From: Cercospora beticola
Lineage: Eukaryota; Ascomycota; Dothideomycetes; Mycosphaerellales; Mycosphaerellaceae
Direction of reading: 5' to 3'
Assembly (NCBI RefSeq): GCF_033473495.1
Contig: NC_088943.1
Coordinates: 186,001-250,000 of the forward strand
DNA: 64,000 nucleotides
The notes beneath the pieces were generated by a model. The model did no database searches and had not been told where the DNA came from. It saw nothing but the letters and a program-made list of their open reading frames with translations. Below are positions 36,703-49,100 of this stretch, piece after piece. Position 1 is the stretch's first letter, and every line of letters begins with the position of its first letter. The translations under genes were made by a program, and so were the position numbers.

Positions 36703-37849
36703 ATTATAATTCTTCTTCCTTATCGAGAGTAGCGATCTATTAAGGCCTATTATACTTACGCGAAACGTATCCGCCTAGCGGACTAATCGCGACGACGACG
36801 TACCGAACGACAGATAGCTATTAGGCTATATCGAAGAGATATTAGAATCCGGAATAGTATAAGCTAAAGAGGAATAGGACGAGAATATAGATAATACTAA
36901 CGACGCTAGTAACGCGTATATAATACGCAGGCGCCTCTAAGCTAAAAATAACGCGTTACGCGAATAGCTAGAGATCTATACCCTTAAGGCTAAGAACGAA
37001 CGCTTACTAAGAGAGGTATAGATAATTAAATTACTAGTACGGCTAAGCGCGATAGCGCTAGGCCTCGGACAGCCGACACCTTAGTAAGGCGACGCGTCCG
37101 CAAGTTATACGAGCGGCGTACGTTCCGAAAGCGACGAGCATAGCTTATACGAGTCTATTAAGCTACGTGCGCCTAAGCTCTTTAAGAGTAAGACTATAAA
37201 GGAGGCACGCGAATTTATCCGTGCTCTCGAGGTAAACTTTATAGCTATACCGAAGAGGTTTCCGACAGATTACTAGAAGGTAATTACGGGTATTATATAC
37301 CTCGTAGGCGAAGCGCAAGAGGCGTAGTATAATAAATACCTAGGCGTTCTACCTATAGGATATACCTAGTCTCGGTTCTATTAATTCCTATATAATATCG
37401 TCGGAGATTAAGCGAACTATATACTTCTCGTAACTATAGAATATAAGAACATACGCTAGAGTAAGAGCTAGAGCGTGCGATAGTTCGTAATAGACCTTAG
37501 TAACCTAGAGTCTTAGTTAGGTAACTATACTAAGGCGTAGCTAGTACGCTAGTTCCTTATAAAACTAAAGCTATCGCTACGCAAGGACATTATTAAGAAC
37601 TATATCGTCCCTAATAAGCGTACCGACCTTATCGCTCTAGCAAGGCGCCTCGAGTAAGCTAAGAAGGCTATGCCTTGTAAGCCGTATCGTAGTAATACCG
37701 AGAACAAGCAGGCTAAGCGCAAGCGTACCGATAGCGACGCTCCTTATAAAGGAGCCTCCGGTTCGACTAGCGGCTAACGCGACACTTATAGCGGCAAGCC
37801 GAAGGGTAAACGCAGAGGCAAAGGCAAGGGTAAGAGTTAGCAACCTACG

Positions 37850-37891
37850 TGCTTCGTATATAACGAGGTTAGCTATATTAGTCCTAACTGC
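37850..37891 (+). pseudogene. Gypsy-B gag CCHC zinc-knuckle remnant
   Basis: Reads CFVYNEVSYISPNC, which fits C-x2-C-x4-H-x4-C once the second Cys and the His (both now Tyr) are seen as TGC/TGT-to-TAT and CAT-to-TAT RIP changes. The knuckle binds genomic RNA in active elements. Confidence 0.75.
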
Positions 37892-38759
37892 CCGAACTCT
37901 AGGAAAGACGGTAATAAGCTAGCTATTCGTAGAGTAATCGTAGTAAAGGAGCGGTTTAGAGCGAAAAAAGCTAAGGCGCCGGAGATAACGCGCGAGTTAC
38001 CGGCGCTAAACTAGATAGCGATAACCCTCTGCCGGTTTAGAGCGTGCTAGCGACGCGTATAGAAGGAGAAGTCGAAACGTAGTTAGGTAGTAAGCCGGCT
38101 GCTTTCCTTCTCGACGATACTATAGATATTAATATAATATTAAGGGCCTTTATACTATAGTATAACCTACTAATAAGGCCGAATGCGGCCCTGCCGCCGG
38201 TTACTACCTTTATAGGTAAATTAGAGCACTATTACGGTGCGTACTATATACGTATACGGATCGCAGACTCTAGTAGTAAGGAGCGATCTATAGATAGTAT
38301 CTTCTATATATATAATATACTAACTCCTAACGTAATCTTAGGCCGTCTATAGCGACGTACTTAGCGCGTACTAGCTAGTAGCGCTATAGATAAATAGCTA
38401 TATAGTAACGATCGTTTTAGTAAGTTCGAAGTCCGAGAAGCCTATAAGTTCTTTAAGGATCTTTAGAAGGCACTAGTAGTGTTTACGGTAAGCCTAAGTA
38501 AGATAGGCGATAAGGTTAAGCCTATCTCTAAGGAGTTCTATCGTTTTAACGATATTCTTAATCCGATAGAGGAAATAAGAAGCAAGCTAGTTAATAGCGC
38601 AGAGTATACGATTAACCTACGGCCTAGAACTATACTACTATTCTGCCTACTATATTACTAGTTAGGGCGAGAATTAGATAAGCTTAAGGAGTACCTAAAG
38701 ATAGGACTCGAGTACGATTAGATCGAGCGTTCCGATAGCGAGGCAGGTGCGCCTATCCT

Positions 38760-39120
38760 ATTCGTACTAAAGAAGAATAGCAAGCTATAGTTATATATCG
38801 ACTACCGTAGGCTAAACGAGATTACTATTAAGAACCGGTATCTACTATCTCTAATTAGTAAGACGCTAGACAGGCTTATAGGAGCCGTATAGTTTACGTC
38901 CTTAGACTTAGCCGATACGTACTACTGCATTCGGATTAAGCTAAGTAACCGCTAGAAGACTACGTTCCGTACGCGCTACGGCTATTTCTAGTATAAGGTA
39001 ATACCCTTCGGCTTAACGAACGCACTAGCGACGTTCTAAGTATATATTAACCGTACGCTAGCAGAGCTAGTCGATATAAGCTATATAGTATACCTAGACG
39101 ACATCCTAATCTATAGTAGG
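38760..39120 (+). pseudogene. Gypsy-B reverse transcriptase remnant
   Basis: Palm segments SLDLADTYYCIRIK, then FGLTNALATF and YLDDILIYS appear in the right order, with the catalytic DD intact but surrounding frames cut by TAG/TAA stops. Confidence 0.85.
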
Positions 39121-40559
39121 ATACGCGAGGAATACGTACGAGACGTATACGCTATACTTAAGAGGCTCCGCAAGTTTAGACTCTACGTATAGCGTTCTAA
39201 GTATAAGTTCTTCTAGAAAAAGGTCGACTTCCTTAGATTCGTAGTAACTACCGGTAGCGTAGCGATAGACCTAAGTAGGGTAGCCGTAATCGCCTCGTAG
39301 CTAACTCTAACTACGCTAATAGAGGCATAATCCTTCCTTAGATTTGCGAACTTCTACTATCGATTTATCTTCGGATATTCGAGAGTTATAGTACCTTTAA
39401 TAGCGCTATTAAAGGGTACAAAGGATAGAAAGAAGCTAGGGCTAATTAAGTAGGAAGTAGCTAAGGAGTAGGCGTTCTATAAGCTAAAGAATCGATTTTA
39501 GACTATACCGCTACTAAGACACTTTAACTCTACGCTACGCCTACGAGTCGAAACCGACGCTTCCGACTTCGTAGTAGCCGGTATCCTAAGCTAACTATTC
39601 GAAGCGGAATAGCATCTAATTACCTTCTTCTTATAGAAGATAATTAACGCTAAATATAACTACGAGGTTTATAATAAGGAACTACTCGCGGTAGTTAAGG
39701 CATTTAAGGCGTAGCGACTATACCTCGAAGGCGCTACGTATAAGGTTAAGGTACTTGTTAATTACGCTAACCTTAAGGGGTTTATAGGCGTTAAGTAGCT
39801 AACGGGTAGATAAGTAAGGTAGGCGACATTCCTCGCCTCCTTTAATTTTACTATTAGCTATCGAGCTAGTAAGCTTAACCTAGCCGATGCGCTATCTAGA
39901 CGTAGCGACTACGTATAAGAGGCGAAGGAGATAAGCAACCTCCTACTATTACTATAGCAGAAACTCTAGGTATAGAGCACTATACCCGTAAGCGGCCTAG
40001 TTGTTGCCCGTATAAAAGCTACTTGCTAGGCTTAGTTAGATACCCTAAAGGTAGTTATAGCGGCGGCTAAGAGCGGCGGGGTAGCGTTGCCTAATAGTAG
40101 GTATATTACGGCGGCGGCTAACCGTTCGGTTCGTCTGTTTAGCTTTGCTCTGCCCTTACGAGTCGCTAGCGCTATTGCTACGTAAGAGCAGCCGTACGCT
40201 AACGTCTCGGACATAATTGTTAGGTATACCGCTATATTAGTATAGCTCGATCCGAAAGCAAAAGTACTATATAAGTAGGCCGAATGCGAAGGCGTAGCGA
40301 GCGAGAAATATACCGTTAAGGACGGCTATATATACCGGAGAGAGGCCCTATACCTGCCGAACGACCTAGTATTACGGACGTAGGTAATCCGTATATACTA
40401 CGACGATGTTCTAGCGGGCTATTTTAGTAAGGATAAGACGGTAGAGTTAGTTAAGCGGAAGTACTAGTAGCTAGAGGTTAGTAACGACGTAAGGTAGTAC
40501 GTCGAGCAGTATAGTAGCTATTAGAAGGCAAAAGCGAGGCGCTATCGCCCCTATAGCGA

Positions 40560-41020
40560 GATAGCTACGCTCCTATTACCTAACTGTCCTTAGAAGGATT
40601 TATCTATAGACTTTATTATAGATCTTCTACCTAGTAAGTAGAACGGCCGTATCTTCGACGCGATCCTCGTAATCGTAGATCGTTACTTAAAGATAGTAAC
40701 TTTCGTCCGAACGATAAAGCGCTATACTAGCGTAGAGCTTACGGACATCCTACTTAACAAGGTAATACGACTATATAGCGTACTAGCTAGTATCGTAAGC
40801 GATAGAGGCTTAGTCTTTACTAGCTAGTTCTAGTTAGACTTCTGCTACGAGATATATATTAAACGTAGGCTAAGTACTATATTCTACCTATAGACTAACG
40901 GTTAAACCGAGCGCGCAAACTAGACGCTTAAGTAGTACCTACGTATCTATTATAGCGAGCGATAGAACGACTAGGCGTCTATCCTATCGTTAGCGGAATT
41001 CGCGTATAATAATAGCGCGA
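40560..41020 (+). pseudogene. Gypsy-B integrase core remnant
   Basis: The three acidic catalytic positions are all visible: SIDFIIDLLPS, SIVSDRG, and LAEFAYNNS, with NG(stop)TERAN between the last two where active elements have NGQTERAN. The stop is one CAA-to-TAA change. Confidence 0.85.
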
Positions 41021-41490
41021 ATGCTACGCTTAAGATGTCGCTATTTCGAGTAGTATATAGGTTTAATCTAGACCTTTCTATAGAAACGCGCAAGAGGGAC
41101 GTAGGCGAAGCTCGGGACGCGCTTCTTCGGAGAGAGATACCGGTAGCGAAGGATACTATAGAGAGGTTAAAGCGGAACTACGAAGAGCTAACTAAGCGCT
41201 AGTAATAAGCAAGCGAATCTTAGGCTAAGTACTTTAATTAGAAGTACTAGCCGATAGAATTTAAGGTTAGCGACTTAGTCCTATTATCTATAAAGAACCT
41301 CCGCTTAAAGGTACTATCGAAGAAGCTAGCGGATAAATTCGCTAGACTATTTAAGGTTATTAACGTAGTCGGAAAGTAGGCGTACCGCCTAGCTCTACTA
41401 ACCGGCTCGCGGATTTATAATATCTTCTACGTATCTCTCTTAGAACTCTAGCGAGGCGGCGATATACAGAATACTAGCCTATTACTCGTA

Positions 41491-41655
41491 GATAAGTAAG
41501 GCGAATAGGAAGTCGAGAGGATACTAGAAAGCCGCGTAGAGAAAGGCGTAAGGAAGTACCTAGTTCGATAGCGCGGATAGCTAGAGGAATACGATACCTA
41601 GGAGCCGGTAGAATATATCGGGGATTGCGAGGCACTTAACGTATTCGAGGCGTAA
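41491..41655 (+). pseudogene. Gypsy-B chromodomain remnant
   Basis: Reads EVERILESRV, YLVR(stop)RG, and T(stop)EPVEY: the chromodomain landmarks with both cage Trp codons (TGG) turned to TAG. In active chromoviruses this domain tethers integrase to methylated-H3 heterochromatin, which would favour insertion into existing repeats like this nest. Confidence 0.75.
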
Positions 41656-41949
41656 CGCGAAACTAAGCAGCCCGTATATAAGGCGAAACCGCGGAAGAAA
41701 TAGTAATACTAGTAGTTAGTAGAATAGCAGAGAATTCTAAGAATTCTAAACGCTAAGCCTCGCTAAGATATAAGTATCGCTAAGATACGAGAATTTAGAA
41801 AACTAAGACGTTACGAGAGGAGAGAAGGCATTTATTTATAGTACTTATAGGTATAGCGTATACTGCGCGCAATAGAAGTATATAGCCTAGAGCCGGCGAG
41901 ACGTAAGAGTGCCGCGAGAGCCTAGTAGAAGAGGAGCGCGAGGCCCGTA

Positions 41950-42620
41950 GGCTACTCGCCGCCTACGCCTAAGTCTATATTATTATCCTCCTCCTTACCC
42001 TCCTTCTTATTATCTACCTCGAGCTCGGAGAGCTCTCCCTCGTCCTAAGTAGACTAGCCGGAGTAGGCGGAGGCGACGGCAAGGTCTAGAGCCTCGCTAG
42101 AGGCGCTAAGTAGGCGGAGCTTCTATTATACGAATTAGTACCGTACGGTATAAGTAAGCGACTAGTAGGACATAAGATATACCTTCTACTCTAGCTCGAA
42201 TATACCGCGCTAGATAGCGAGGCCTATACTCGTCGCTACGAGCTCGTTAGCGGAGGGCATACTAGTAGCTAGCGCCTCGCTAGCCTTCTTCGGCGTAGAG
42301 AAGATACCGGCGGACTTGCCCGAGTTGCTCTATAGGCGCTTAAGGATAGCGGCGATAGCCTCGCCTACGTTATCGAGGCGTCGGCGGAGCTACTAGCAGC
42401 GTACGGCGCGCGTGCTCGTACGTAGCAGGCGGCGGTAGTAGCGCGCGCGCTACGCCTGCTTTATAAGGTCGGTATTAGTAATACGGATATACTTGTAGTT
42501 AGACCTAGCGTAGCGAATATAGTTTAGCTACTAGCCGAGCTTTATATCGCTATTATAGCGCAGCTCGACGGCTAGGTATAAGAAGTTAGTAGACTCGAAG
42601 TATACGATACGTATACGAAC
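41950..42620 (-). pseudogene. Antisense accessory ORF remnant in Gypsy-B
   Basis: On the minus strand, between the chromodomain and the 3' LTR, one frame of over 200 codons stays coding-like although it holds about a dozen TAG/TAA stops and no TGA. Fragments include VYFESTNFLYLAVELRYNS, RLDNVGEAIAAILKR, NSGKSAGIFSTPKKASEAL and an acidic end DEGELSELEVDNKKEGKE. Another frame upstream adds AAATPATPAANRDPYIVEDL and CLLYLVDRKSRG. Stops fit CAG, CAA or TGG altered by RIP. Extra ORFs between pol and the LTR, sometimes antisense, are known from some gypsy-type elements. Function and family not recognised. Confidence 0.55.
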
Positions 42621-43108
42621 CGCGCGACTTACGATCTACGAGGTATAGGAGGCAGCGCTAGCAGTCGTTATCCTCTGCCTTCGGCAGGTCTTCTACTATA
42701 TAAGGGTCGCGGTTAGCGGCCGGGGTAGCGGGAGTAGCGGCAGCTCTCCTAGGAGGTATATTGCTTACGGGTCGCGTACGAGGGAAGTACTAGATAGTTA
42801 AGTATATAGTACGAGTCGGATACGCAGAGCTTGCTAAATATAGATAGTTAATAGAGAAAACACGCGAAGGGCATACGACGAATTTATAGTATACCGGCGC
42901 CTTATAGCGCGAGCGCCGATAGTATATACTATTAATAAGCCCGTTGCTACGGAGGGTTGCTATATAGCAACTAGCTACGAACTAAGGCTCGACTTAATAT
43001 TTACGTACGTAAGAAGTAGTACGAACGCACCGGATACTATACTAAGACGACGGAGATATATAGTCTCCTCTCCGAGCTAAGGCAGCTCTATTAGAGGGAG
43101 GAGATAGT

Positions 43109-43304
43109 TATAAGAGCTAGTAGTATATAGCTCGAGAGGCGTAGCTTGTTAGGCGTTAAGGTATAACGGCTAGTACCGCTTATACTTAGCGTAGGACAAA
43201 AGCACGCAGAACGTATATAAACTAAGAAGGCAAGAATTATTCTTAATATCTCTAGACGGGGAGTCTAGAGGCGCTTAATATATTGCTATATTCTACTCCT
43301 TATA
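43109..43304 (+). repeat. Gypsy-B 3' LTR (196 bp)
   Basis: Same ends as the 5' LTR, preceded by the purine-rich tract AGAGGGAGGAGA and followed by target duplicate CTTAT and resumed Copia-2 sequence. Confidence 0.92.
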
Positions 43305-45909
43305 CTTATATAGTCTTTAGAGGTTTAGATTAACCTCTTAACTACTCTATTCTAGATAGAGTTATATGCTTTAGTTATATAGAAGGAAATTCTATATTCC
43401 TTCTCCTACTGCTTTAGTATAGCAAGAAGCTCTCTTGCTCTATTACTCCTTATAATCTAGAGGGGATTTCCTAATTATAGCTTAGCTTTTACTTTCTAGT
43501 CTCTAAGAATACTTAGTATATCTTCTCTAGACTTTATTAGGAAAGTCTATTTCTTTCTTAAGAAGTTATTAACAATCTTAAGCTACTATTTATATCCTAA
43601 TCTTAAAACAGGCAAAGGACTATAGATATTAATAGAAACTAGAGACAACCTTTAGGGTTTCCTTTTAGTTTCTTTCTCTCTATATTTCTTTATCTTTGCT
43701 AAGGAATATACTCTATAAAGTTAGTATTCCTTTAGAATAGGAATCTAAGCCTTTAAGTTAGATACCTTATATAGGTTTCTAAGAAGACTCTCTCTAAAAT
43801 ATATAAGTCTCCTATACTAAAGCTCCTACTATTCTTAGGTCTTTTCTTAGGCTTTAAAGGTATAGGCTTTATTCTCTTATTTTTAATTAACGTATAATAT
43901 TGCAAGCTCCTATAATATATTATTAATCTCCTTAATAAATAGTACTCCTTCTAATAGTTTTGTCTAGATAACTAGTTTCCTAGATAATAAAACAAGTATA
44001 AATTTTAGTAGTTAAACACTATACTACTAGCTAAATTAGCTCTAAGAAACAAGATTTACTCCTAGACTAGGTATAAAAAGAACATTTTTAAGAATAATCT
44101 GCTTTCCTCTTCTCCTACCTATTACTATATCTCCTATATATATAGCTATTAGATAGCTACCTCTAACCTTAATCTACTTTTTCCTCTAAAGAGGTTTTAG
44201 TTCTCTAAAAAGTAATTCTTAGTTAGTTATATATAATAAAGTATAGGAGTTAAGTAGCTATCTTAATAGTATATACTTGCCTTTTACTTCTATAGTTAAG
44301 TATATAACTTTATTAATATTATTATTCTCTAATAGAAATTAAGATACTTTAGATACTATAGAAGGCTCTATATCTTCTTAGATAGTATATACTTTCTTAG
44401 AAAACTTCCTTAAAGTTTATCTCTTCTTAAGAGATTAGACTTTTAAGTTAAGTTTCTTTACTATTTCTTTTAATACTTCTTTATTTAGTAAAGATCTTCT
44501 TCTAAATATACTCTCTCTAGATAGTATTCTTCTCTTCTCTACTCTACTAGCCTATTTTAAGTTAATAGTTCTCTTAGCTTTATTAAGATATAGATACTTA
44601 GCAATACCTCTAAAATATTCCTAGTTATATAGGTAATATTTTAGCTTTATGCTTTAGGTCTCTCTTCTCTTAGCAAATATTGCTATTTCTTAGGACTAGT
44701 GCCTATACTATATTAACTCCTCTGCTTTAAGGAGTTAGAGGATTTCTTTAGGGTCTAAGTTCTTCTAAGCTTAGATAGTCTGCCTTATACTTTTATACTT
44801 AGCTAGGAGTATAAAGAGTAGATGCTTAATCCTTATATTAGGAGTCTTATAGTATAACTCCCTCTAGTTAATCTCTATAATCCTCCTCCTAAGGTTGCTA
44901 AAGTAGACCTATAATTTCCTAATTATATCCCCTAGTTCTATCTTAAAGGTTATAAATTCTTAGATAATAGCTATTATATATACCTATTAGACTTTGCTAT
45001 ATTTCCTATATAGCTTTATCTAGATATTATATACTCTTATCTTATCTATTACCTTATCTTAGTTATCTATATAAAGACTTTCTATTAGAATATAGATTGC
45101 CTTTATATTGTCCTTCTGCTATTTTAGGCTAAACTCTAAAAATGTAGTGCCTTTCCCTTTACTTAATAAAGCCTTAGATGCTTTAGATTTAGCTAGAGTA
45201 GGTACTAATAATCCCTTTAAGTCTAAGATTGTCTAGAAGATTTCTTTTTCTCTAAGTATATTCTTCTATAGCTTAAACTATAGTCTCTAGTTCTCCCTTA
45301 TTAGGATTAGTATTCTCCTCCTATCTAATTTACTTATTAAATCTATTTCTACAAAATTAAATAAATAAATCTAAACTCTAGAAATATAAGCTCTTTTAAT
45401 CTAATTAGCAGCTTCTAGATTTCTGCCTTCCCTAGTTACTAAGACTCTTCTCTCTTAGCTAAGGTATCTAAGGACTCTTCTCTTCTATAGGAGTTAGTTA
45501 GGTTCTTAGGTAGAGAACCTCTAAAAGATCTACCTTCTTAGAAGAGTACTACTAGCTAGTTCTAAGGTATTAGTAGTACTTAGTACTTAGGCCTAGTCTT
45601 ATCTACTTAGGTACTATAGTCTAAGGCTAATCCTTTCCTCTTTATACTCCTTTAGTATACCTCTCTTTTAAAGTAGAGTATACCTTACTAGACTTTTCTC
45701 TGTCTTACCTACTCTTTAGGGACTTCTAGCTTATAACTAGGATCTTCTAAAGCTTCTAGGCAGTATAGATAGGATATACCTCTAGTCTCCCTTATACTCT
45801 TTTCCTGCTTCTCTATCTAATTAATACTATAGGTCCTATAAGAAGTAATACGTATTACTTTAAGGATAAGAAGGCTAACTCTTACTACTTAGAGCCTCTC
45901 TATAAACTC

Positions 45910-45921
45910 GGGCTTATAACT
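45910..45921 (-). other. Copia-2 primer-binding site
   Basis: Minus strand reads AGTTATAAGCCC immediately after the 5' LTR. Apart from one G-to-A change it complements the initiator tRNA-Met anticodon stem-loop (GGGCTCATAAC). Confidence 0.6.
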
Positions 45922-46151
45922 TGTCGAATTGTATTCTCGTAGGCACTCGTCGGATAGGTATAATATAGTAGAAGTAGAGACAATAAGTAGGAACTAACTA
46001 AGTTAATTATATTAGTTAGTTATAGGTTATATCTTACTCCTAAGATAGGCATTAGCTAGGTTATATAACCTAGTATTATATAACCTATGTTACCTAACTC
46101 TAATCCCTAAAGTGTCTCTTAGAATATCTAACTAGACTATACTTTCTAACA
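45922..46151 (-). repeat. Copia-2 5' LTR (right copy, 230 bp)
   Basis: Plus-strand ends TGTCGAATTG and CTTTCTAACA, so it still keeps the original TG...CA termini that RIP has erased in most other LTR copies of the island. Confidence 0.9.
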
Positions 46152-49100
46152 CTTACTAGCTATATTAGTAACGCTATAGTAATAAGTATAACGAAACTAA
46201 AAGTAAAGACTCTTCTTAATACTAGTACTTTATCCTTATTCGTCTTACTCTCTTTTATTAAAGCGTATAAAATTAAAGATATATTCGCTCTATAGGCTCT
46301 AAAGCGACTCCGCCTTGCTAACGGCTATATTAAGATAATAATATATATAGCTCGCCTTAGTCTAACTATCGGTATCTATATAGACGAAGAATACTACTAT
46401 ATTATAGAACTTAGAACCTATAATATAGTCCTAGGTATAATATAGTTCCGTAATTATAACTTAGAACTAAAGTTCGGCGAGGATACGATAGCCTTTAACT
46501 CGCTAAACTATTACCTTAACTATAACTAAGGAGGTATAGTCTATAAACTCCTTATTAAAGATAGGAAGCTATATAACTCGCCTAACGTCTCTAGTATATC
46601 TATAAGTAATATTAAGCAAGTTAGTGCGTAGGCCTTTCTTAAGATAGTAAAGCGCGTACCTACTAACGAAGATATCTTTATAATATAGCTATACGAGTTT
46701 CGAGAGAGAGAAGAATACCTCTTAGTAATAATAGTAGTACTACTAGAGGAGTTAAGAACTATAAACTCCGACGATATAGAGAAATTTATAAATAATAGTA
46801 GCAAAACTAATCCGAAGGATAAGCTATTACCTACGTATTACTAGTTCGTATATATCTTCTACTATAAAGAGGACTTTAAGATACTAGAATATAGACCTTC
46901 TAACTACGCTATTTAATTATAAGAGAGTTCTAACTCGCCGTATAAGAAGGCTTACGCGATAAGCCTAGAATAGCTCGTAGTTATAAAGAAATATATTAAT
47001 AATAAGCTAGCTAAAGGAATAATTAAAGAATTATTATCTAGTACTTCGTCGCCTCTACTAATCGTCTATAAGCTAGGTAGAGAACTAAGAGTATACGTTA
47101 ACTATAGAGCTCTTAACGCTCTAACGATTAAAGATAGGTACTCGATACTATTAATCCGCGAGATACTAGACCGATTAGCAAAGGTATATTAGTTTACTAA
47201 GCTCGATATTATTATAGTATTTAATAATATCCGTATAAAGAAAGGAGATAAATAGATAATAGTATTTATTATACGATATAGTCTATACTAGTATAAGGTC
47301 CTACTATTCGGCCTATATAATAGCTCTAGTACTTTCTAGCGATATCTAAATAGTATCTTAAGGAAGTTCCTAGACGAATTCGTCGTCGTATATCTCGATA
47401 ATATCCTTATCTACTCTAAGGATAAGGAATTATATAAGTAATATAAATCTAAGGTACTTTAGGCTCTAAGCGATATAGGTCTGCCTATCGATATTAATAA
47501 ATACGAATTCTACGTATATCGCGTTAAGTTCCTCGGGTTAATTATTACTACCGAAGGGATCGAGATAGACCTAGCTAAAGTAGAAGCTATTCTAAACTAG
47601 GAATAACTAAAGAACGCTAAAGATATCCTAGTATTCCTAGGATTTATAGGTTTCTACTAGAGATTTATCTATAACTTTATAGGTACTATTAAATACTTTA
47701 TAGAGTTAACTAGGAAAGAAGCGTTATAGATATAGATAGATACCTACGCTACTACGTTTAATAGACTAAAAGCTAAGTTCGCCTCTATACTAATTCTATT
47801 ATACTTTATTCTAAGCCTTCTAACTTAGGTCGAAATAGACGCCTCCGATTATATTACTACGAGTATATTATCGCAACTCTACTCTAATAGTATTCTTCGA
47901 CTAGTCGCTTACTTCTCTAAGAAGATAACTCCGGAAGAGTATAATTACGATATCTATAATAAGGAGCTCTTAGTAGTAATTAAGACGTTTAAAGAATAGT
48001 AGCCGGAATTAATAGGTATCGACTATATTAAAGTACTCTTAGATTATAAGAATCTAGAATAGTTTATAACTACGAAATAGCTAAACCGCCGATAAGCGTA
48101 ATAGGCTAAATTCCTTTTATAGTTTAACTTTAAGATTATATACCGACTCGGGAAATAAGGCGAGAAGCCTAATAGTTTAATATAGCGTTCTTAGAATTTG
48201 CTAGAGAGCGTTAACGACTCTAGGCTATAATACTAGTTTTAGACTGTACTTAAGCTAGGCAATCTTAATATTATTAAGAAAGTAGAAGAAAATAAAGATA
48301 TAGTTATAGCGTTCGCTATTACGATTACCTAGGACTATAACGACTACGAAGATCTTGCTGCTCGTATACGAGCGTAGGCCTAAGTAGAGACCGACGAAGT
48401 TAACGAACCTATACTAGGCAATAGTCTACCTCTAGAAACTCCGCTTATAGATAGTCTAGTAGTTAAAGAGAACGACGATAACGATAATTACCTAGTCGCT
48501 AAGGACGACGACTACTTAGTAGTAGGAATAGAAGATATAGGAATTACTATACTATCTCTAGACGGAGGAGAAACGACTACTACGTCTAATCTCTTATAGG
48601 AAGCTTATAATTCGAACGCTATTAAGAAATACCTTAATTAACTCCGAAGTAACCTAAACTCTAGCGCCTCTAACTAATAGATTAAATAATAGAAGATTAT
48701 AGTATTAGAATATACGATCTAAGATAGGAAAAGTTATATATAGGTAGCAACCTATATATCTCCGACTATAAGAATCTAAGAATATATATAGTTAAACTAT
48801 ATTATAATAGTCCTACGGCCGGTTATTAAGGTATCTACTATACCTTTAAACTTCTATAGAAATAGTATTACTATTAGCCGACTATAGTAAGAGATATAGC
48901 TACCTTTCTTAGAAGTTATTATACCTATAAATATAGTAACTCTTCGAGACTCCTCTACTAAGGAATACTATCTATAATATATATACCTCTAGACGTTTAG
49001 AAGCAAGTTTTAGTAGATTTTATCGTAGAATTACTAAAGTCTAAAAGCCGTATTAATAAGGTTACCTATTAGTATATTATAATAGTAACCGATATACTCT

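Larger units (their letters stand above)
36507..43304 (+). mobile_element. Gypsy-B chromodomain LTR retrotransposon (innermost)
   Basis: A 6,798-bp element with 196-bp LTRs and target duplication CTTAT (36502-36506 and 43305-43309) inside Copia-2. Plus-strand order: gag with zinc knuckle (37,850), RT (SLDLADTYYCIRIK near 38,900; YIVYLDDILIYS near 39,085), RNase H (ETDASDFVVAG near 39,550), integrase with D (SIDFIIDLLPS, 40,600), D (SIVSDRG, 40,800) and E (LAEFAYNNS, 41,000), then a chromodomain (41,491-41,655). This is the Ty3/gypsy chromovirus layout. An extra minus-strand frame sits between pol and the 3' LTR. Stops are TAG/TAA, fitting CAG, CAA and TGG changed by RIP. It is the youngest and least mutated element, but still inactive. 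Confidence 0.92.
33213..46151 (-). mobile_element. Copia-2 LTR retrotransposon (minus), split by Gypsy-B
   Basis: Same family as Copia-1, in opposite orientation. Segments 33213..36506 and 43310..46151 total about 6.14 kb. LTRs are 230 bp with target duplication CTTAC (33208-33212 and 46152-46156) inside Gypsy-A. On the minus strand the RT region near 34,860-34,890 encodes the same ILILTYID core seen in Copia-1. The primer-binding site follows the right-hand (5') LTR. It keeps more CA and TG than Copia-1, as expected for a later arrival. Its intact sequence across the Gypsy-A target site proves the nesting order. Reading frames are broken throughout. Confidence 0.9.
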
